DNA of 15,002 nt from an uncultured Gammaproteobacteria bacterium (GTDB lineage Bacteria; Pseudomonadota; Gammaproteobacteria; PS1; Pseudothioglobaceae): assembly GCA_929200175.1 (NCBI GenBank), contig CAKMYR010000016.1:1907-16908 (forward strand), given 5' to 3'. The notes below the pieces were generated by a model, which made no database searches, was not told the DNA's origin, and worked only from the letters and a program-made list of their open reading frames with translations. The position numbers were made by a program, and so were the translations under genes. Within the stretch, counting starts at the first letter, position 1. The number at the start of each line of letters is the position of its first letter. This document shows, in pieces, positions 13,643 through 15,002 of this stretch.

Positions 13643-14926
13643 ATGAAAAAAAATTTATTCATTTTATTATTAACTTTACCAACAATATCTTTTGCTTATC
13701 TTGATCCGGGCTCTGGCAGTATGCTTTTTTATTTTATTATTGGTATTTTTGCTAGCTTAATTTACTCAATTAAAAACATATATCTAACAGTAAAACATAA
13801 AATTAATTATTTTTTTAGCAAAGACAAAATTAATATTAAAGATAAAAAGAACATAGTCTTTTATTCAGAAGGTGGTAAATATTGGCATAGTTTTAAATCA
13901 GTAATTGAAAATCTAGTCGCTATGGGGATTGAATGTAGTTATTACACTAGCGATAAAAATGATGAAGGCCTTCGCTTTAAAAATCAAAATTTTGATAGCT
14001 TATTTATTGGTGATGGACGTTTTTCTTTAATGTCGCTTAATTATTTAAAAGCTAAGATTTTAATTATGACAACTCCACAACTTGATGTTTTGCAATTAAA
14101 ACGCTCTAAAAATGTTGGTTATTTTATTCATTTAGTTCATGCCCCAACTGATATTTTTAAATATAAGCCATTTGCTTTTGATTTTTTTGATTGTATTATG
14201 TGTTCTGGACAACATCAGATTGATAATATTCGTTTAATAGAAATAATAAGAAAAACCAAAAATAAACTATTACTAAAAACTGGGTTAGTTTATTTTGATG
14301 AATTATTAAAAGATAAGTCATCAACTAAAACTAATAATAAACAAAAAACTGTTTTATTAGCTCCTACTTGGGGAGTACATAGTTTATTAAACAAATTAGG
14401 TTTTAAAGTAATCCAAGATCTAACAGACGCTAACTTTAAAGTGATTTTGCGTTTTCATCCTCAATCTTATATAAATGATACTAAGTTAACAGAGCAAATT
14501 ATAGAAAAATGCAAACATAATAAATCCATTATTATTGATGATAATCCTAATGGTGATAAATCAATGCAACAAGCAGATATTTTGGTAAGTGATATATCTG
14601 GTATTATTTTTGATTTTGCTTTTGTGTATGAAAAACCAATAATAGCTTTTAGTAATTCTTTAGAAAAAAATCAGTCAACCGAGTTAGCCAAAATTAATTC
14701 TTATAAAAAAACTAATCACCAAATATGGGAATTAAATATATTGCCAAAAATTGCAACTTTAATTGATATTAAAGATACGACAAAATTCATTGAAAAACTA
14801 AATCAAGTTTTAGCAAATGATAATAAATTAATAATTCAAACTATTAAAGAATTAAGACAACAAGCAATATTTAACTACGGTAATGCAGGCGAAGTAGCAG
14901 CTGGACAAATCAAACAATTATTATAA
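13643..14926 (+). CDS. CDP-glycerol glycerophosphotransferase-like protein, membrane-anchored, with YLDPGSGS N-terminus
   Basis: A 427-aa protein. Residues 1-18 form a signal peptide (KK, hydrophobic core, SFA), followed by YLDPGSGS (19-26) and a membrane helix at about 27-48. This suggests an exported N-terminus and a cytoplasmic body. Residues about 68-427 match the Glyphos_transf (TagB/TagF) fold: LAPTWG (239-244), RFHPQS (270-275) and the signature SDISGIIFDFAFVYEKPII (316-334), plus VHAPTD (165-170). The family transfers polyol-phosphate or similar phosphoryl units from CDP donors to lipid-linked glycans. No CDP-glycerol synthase is visible, so the donor is open; a phosphonate-type donor is only a speculation from the divergent neighbour. 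It is the first gene of the plus-strand unit, 12 nt before a YidC-like start. No Shine-Dalgarno is seen. Confidence 0.8.
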   Translation: MKKNLFILLLTLPTISFAYLDPGSGSMLFYFIIGIFASLIYSIKNIYLTVKHKINYFFSKDKINIKDKKNIVFYSEGGKYWHSFKSVIENLVAMGIECSYYTSDKNDEGLRFKNQNFDSLFIGDGRFSLMSLNYLKAKILIMTTPQLDVLQLKRSKNVGYFIHLVHAPTDIFKYKPFAFDFFDCIMCSGQHQIDNIRLIEIIRKTKNKLLLKTGLVYFDELLKDKSSTKTNNKQKTVLLAPTWGVHSLLNKLGFKVIQDLTDANFKVILRFHPQSYINDTKLTEQIIEKCKHNKSIIIDDNPNGDKSMQQADILVSDISGIIFDFAFVYEKPIIAFSNSLEKNQSTELAKINSYKKTNHQIWELNILPKIATLIDIKDTTKFIEKLNQVLANDNKLIIQTIKELRQQAIFNYGNAGEVAAGQIKQLL

Positions 14927-14938
14927 AAATACATATAA

Positions 14939-15002
14939 ATGCTAAATTTATTATATTATTTGTTTATTTATCCAATAGAATGGGTAATGCAAATTATTTT
15001 AG
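14939..15002 (+). CDS. Probable YidC/Oxa1-like membrane protein, N-terminal fragment
   Basis: An open frame of 21 codons runs from ATG 14939 to the right edge, reading MLNLLYYLFIYPIEWVMQII and one further Leu. It starts 12 nt after the transferase stop. The pattern LYxLFIYPIE followed by a hydrophobic run resembles the opening helix of YidC/Oxa1-family insertases without a large leading periplasmic tail. The fragment is too short for certainty; any membrane protein could begin this way. If correct, it would be a second YidC-like gene placed in a glycan locus rather than the housekeeping copy beside rnpA/rpmH. Confidence 0.45.
   Translation, partial: MLNLLYYLFIYPIEWVMQIIL

Noticed and set aside
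1..15002. CRISPR array, tRNA/rRNA, insertion sequence or integrase
   Set aside because: I saw no regularly spaced repeats, no transposase or integrase motifs, and no tRNA-like or rRNA-like sequence on either strand.

Overview
The window is AT-rich (roughly 30% G+C judged by eye, not computed) and holds part of a surface-polysaccharide (O-antigen or capsule type) locus. The Wzx-type flippase, GDP-mannose genes, a GmhA-like isomerase and a CMP-sugar synthetase point to a Gram-negative bacterium, most likely a proteobacterium with a small AT-rich genome. I cannot place it further. Shine-Dalgarno motifs are scarce: only three genes have a clear one. Two starts are non-ATG (TTG at 8544, GTG at 3255).

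Layout. Sixteen genes lie on the minus strand (13392 down past position 1) and two on the plus strand (13643 onward), diverging from a 250-bp AT-rich intergenic region. In order of minus-strand transcription: (1) phosphonopyruvate decarboxylase and an overlapping iron-type alcohol dehydrogenase, which look like a 2-hydroxyethylphosphonate module without PEP mutase in view; (2) manC and gmd, giving GDP-mannose and GDP-4-keto-6-deoxymannose; (3) a very compact run from 8544 to the left edge with junctions between +20 and -11 nt. This run contains a SIS isomerase, a KdsC-type phosphatase, a NeuB-type synthase lacking its usual C-terminal SAF domain, a TIM-barrel sugar isomerase/epimerase, a CMP-sugar synthetase, a class-III aminotransferase, a VOC (glyoxalase-fold) protein, a methyltransferase, two SDR oxidoreductases, a 60-codon ORF and a Wzx-type flippase that runs off the left edge. 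On the plus strand are a membrane-anchored CDP-glycerol-glycerophosphotransferase-like protein with an unusual YLDPGSGS N-terminus, and the first 21 codons of a probable YidC/Oxa1-like membrane protein.

How they may work together. The SIS isomerase, PEP-condensing synthase, HAD phosphatase and CMP-transferase correspond one-to-one to the steps of a Kdo/Kdn/sialic-acid-type pathway: isomerise a sugar phosphate, condense with PEP, dephosphorylate, activate with CTP. The aminotransferase, VOC protein, methyltransferase and SDRs are then plausible tailoring or precursor enzymes for an unusual 3-deoxy-ulosonic acid, and the flippase would export the lipid-linked unit. No ordinary glycosyltransferase is present in the window. 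The divergent pair and the phosphonate module suggest a second, phosphorus-containing decoration of the same surface glycan. That linkage is inference.

Most unusual items: the SAF-less NeuB embedded in an otherwise complete ulosonic-acid module with an uncharacterised tailoring set; the orphan phosphonate pair beside a polyol-phosphate-type transferase; and the 60-aa ORF coupled to the flippase.
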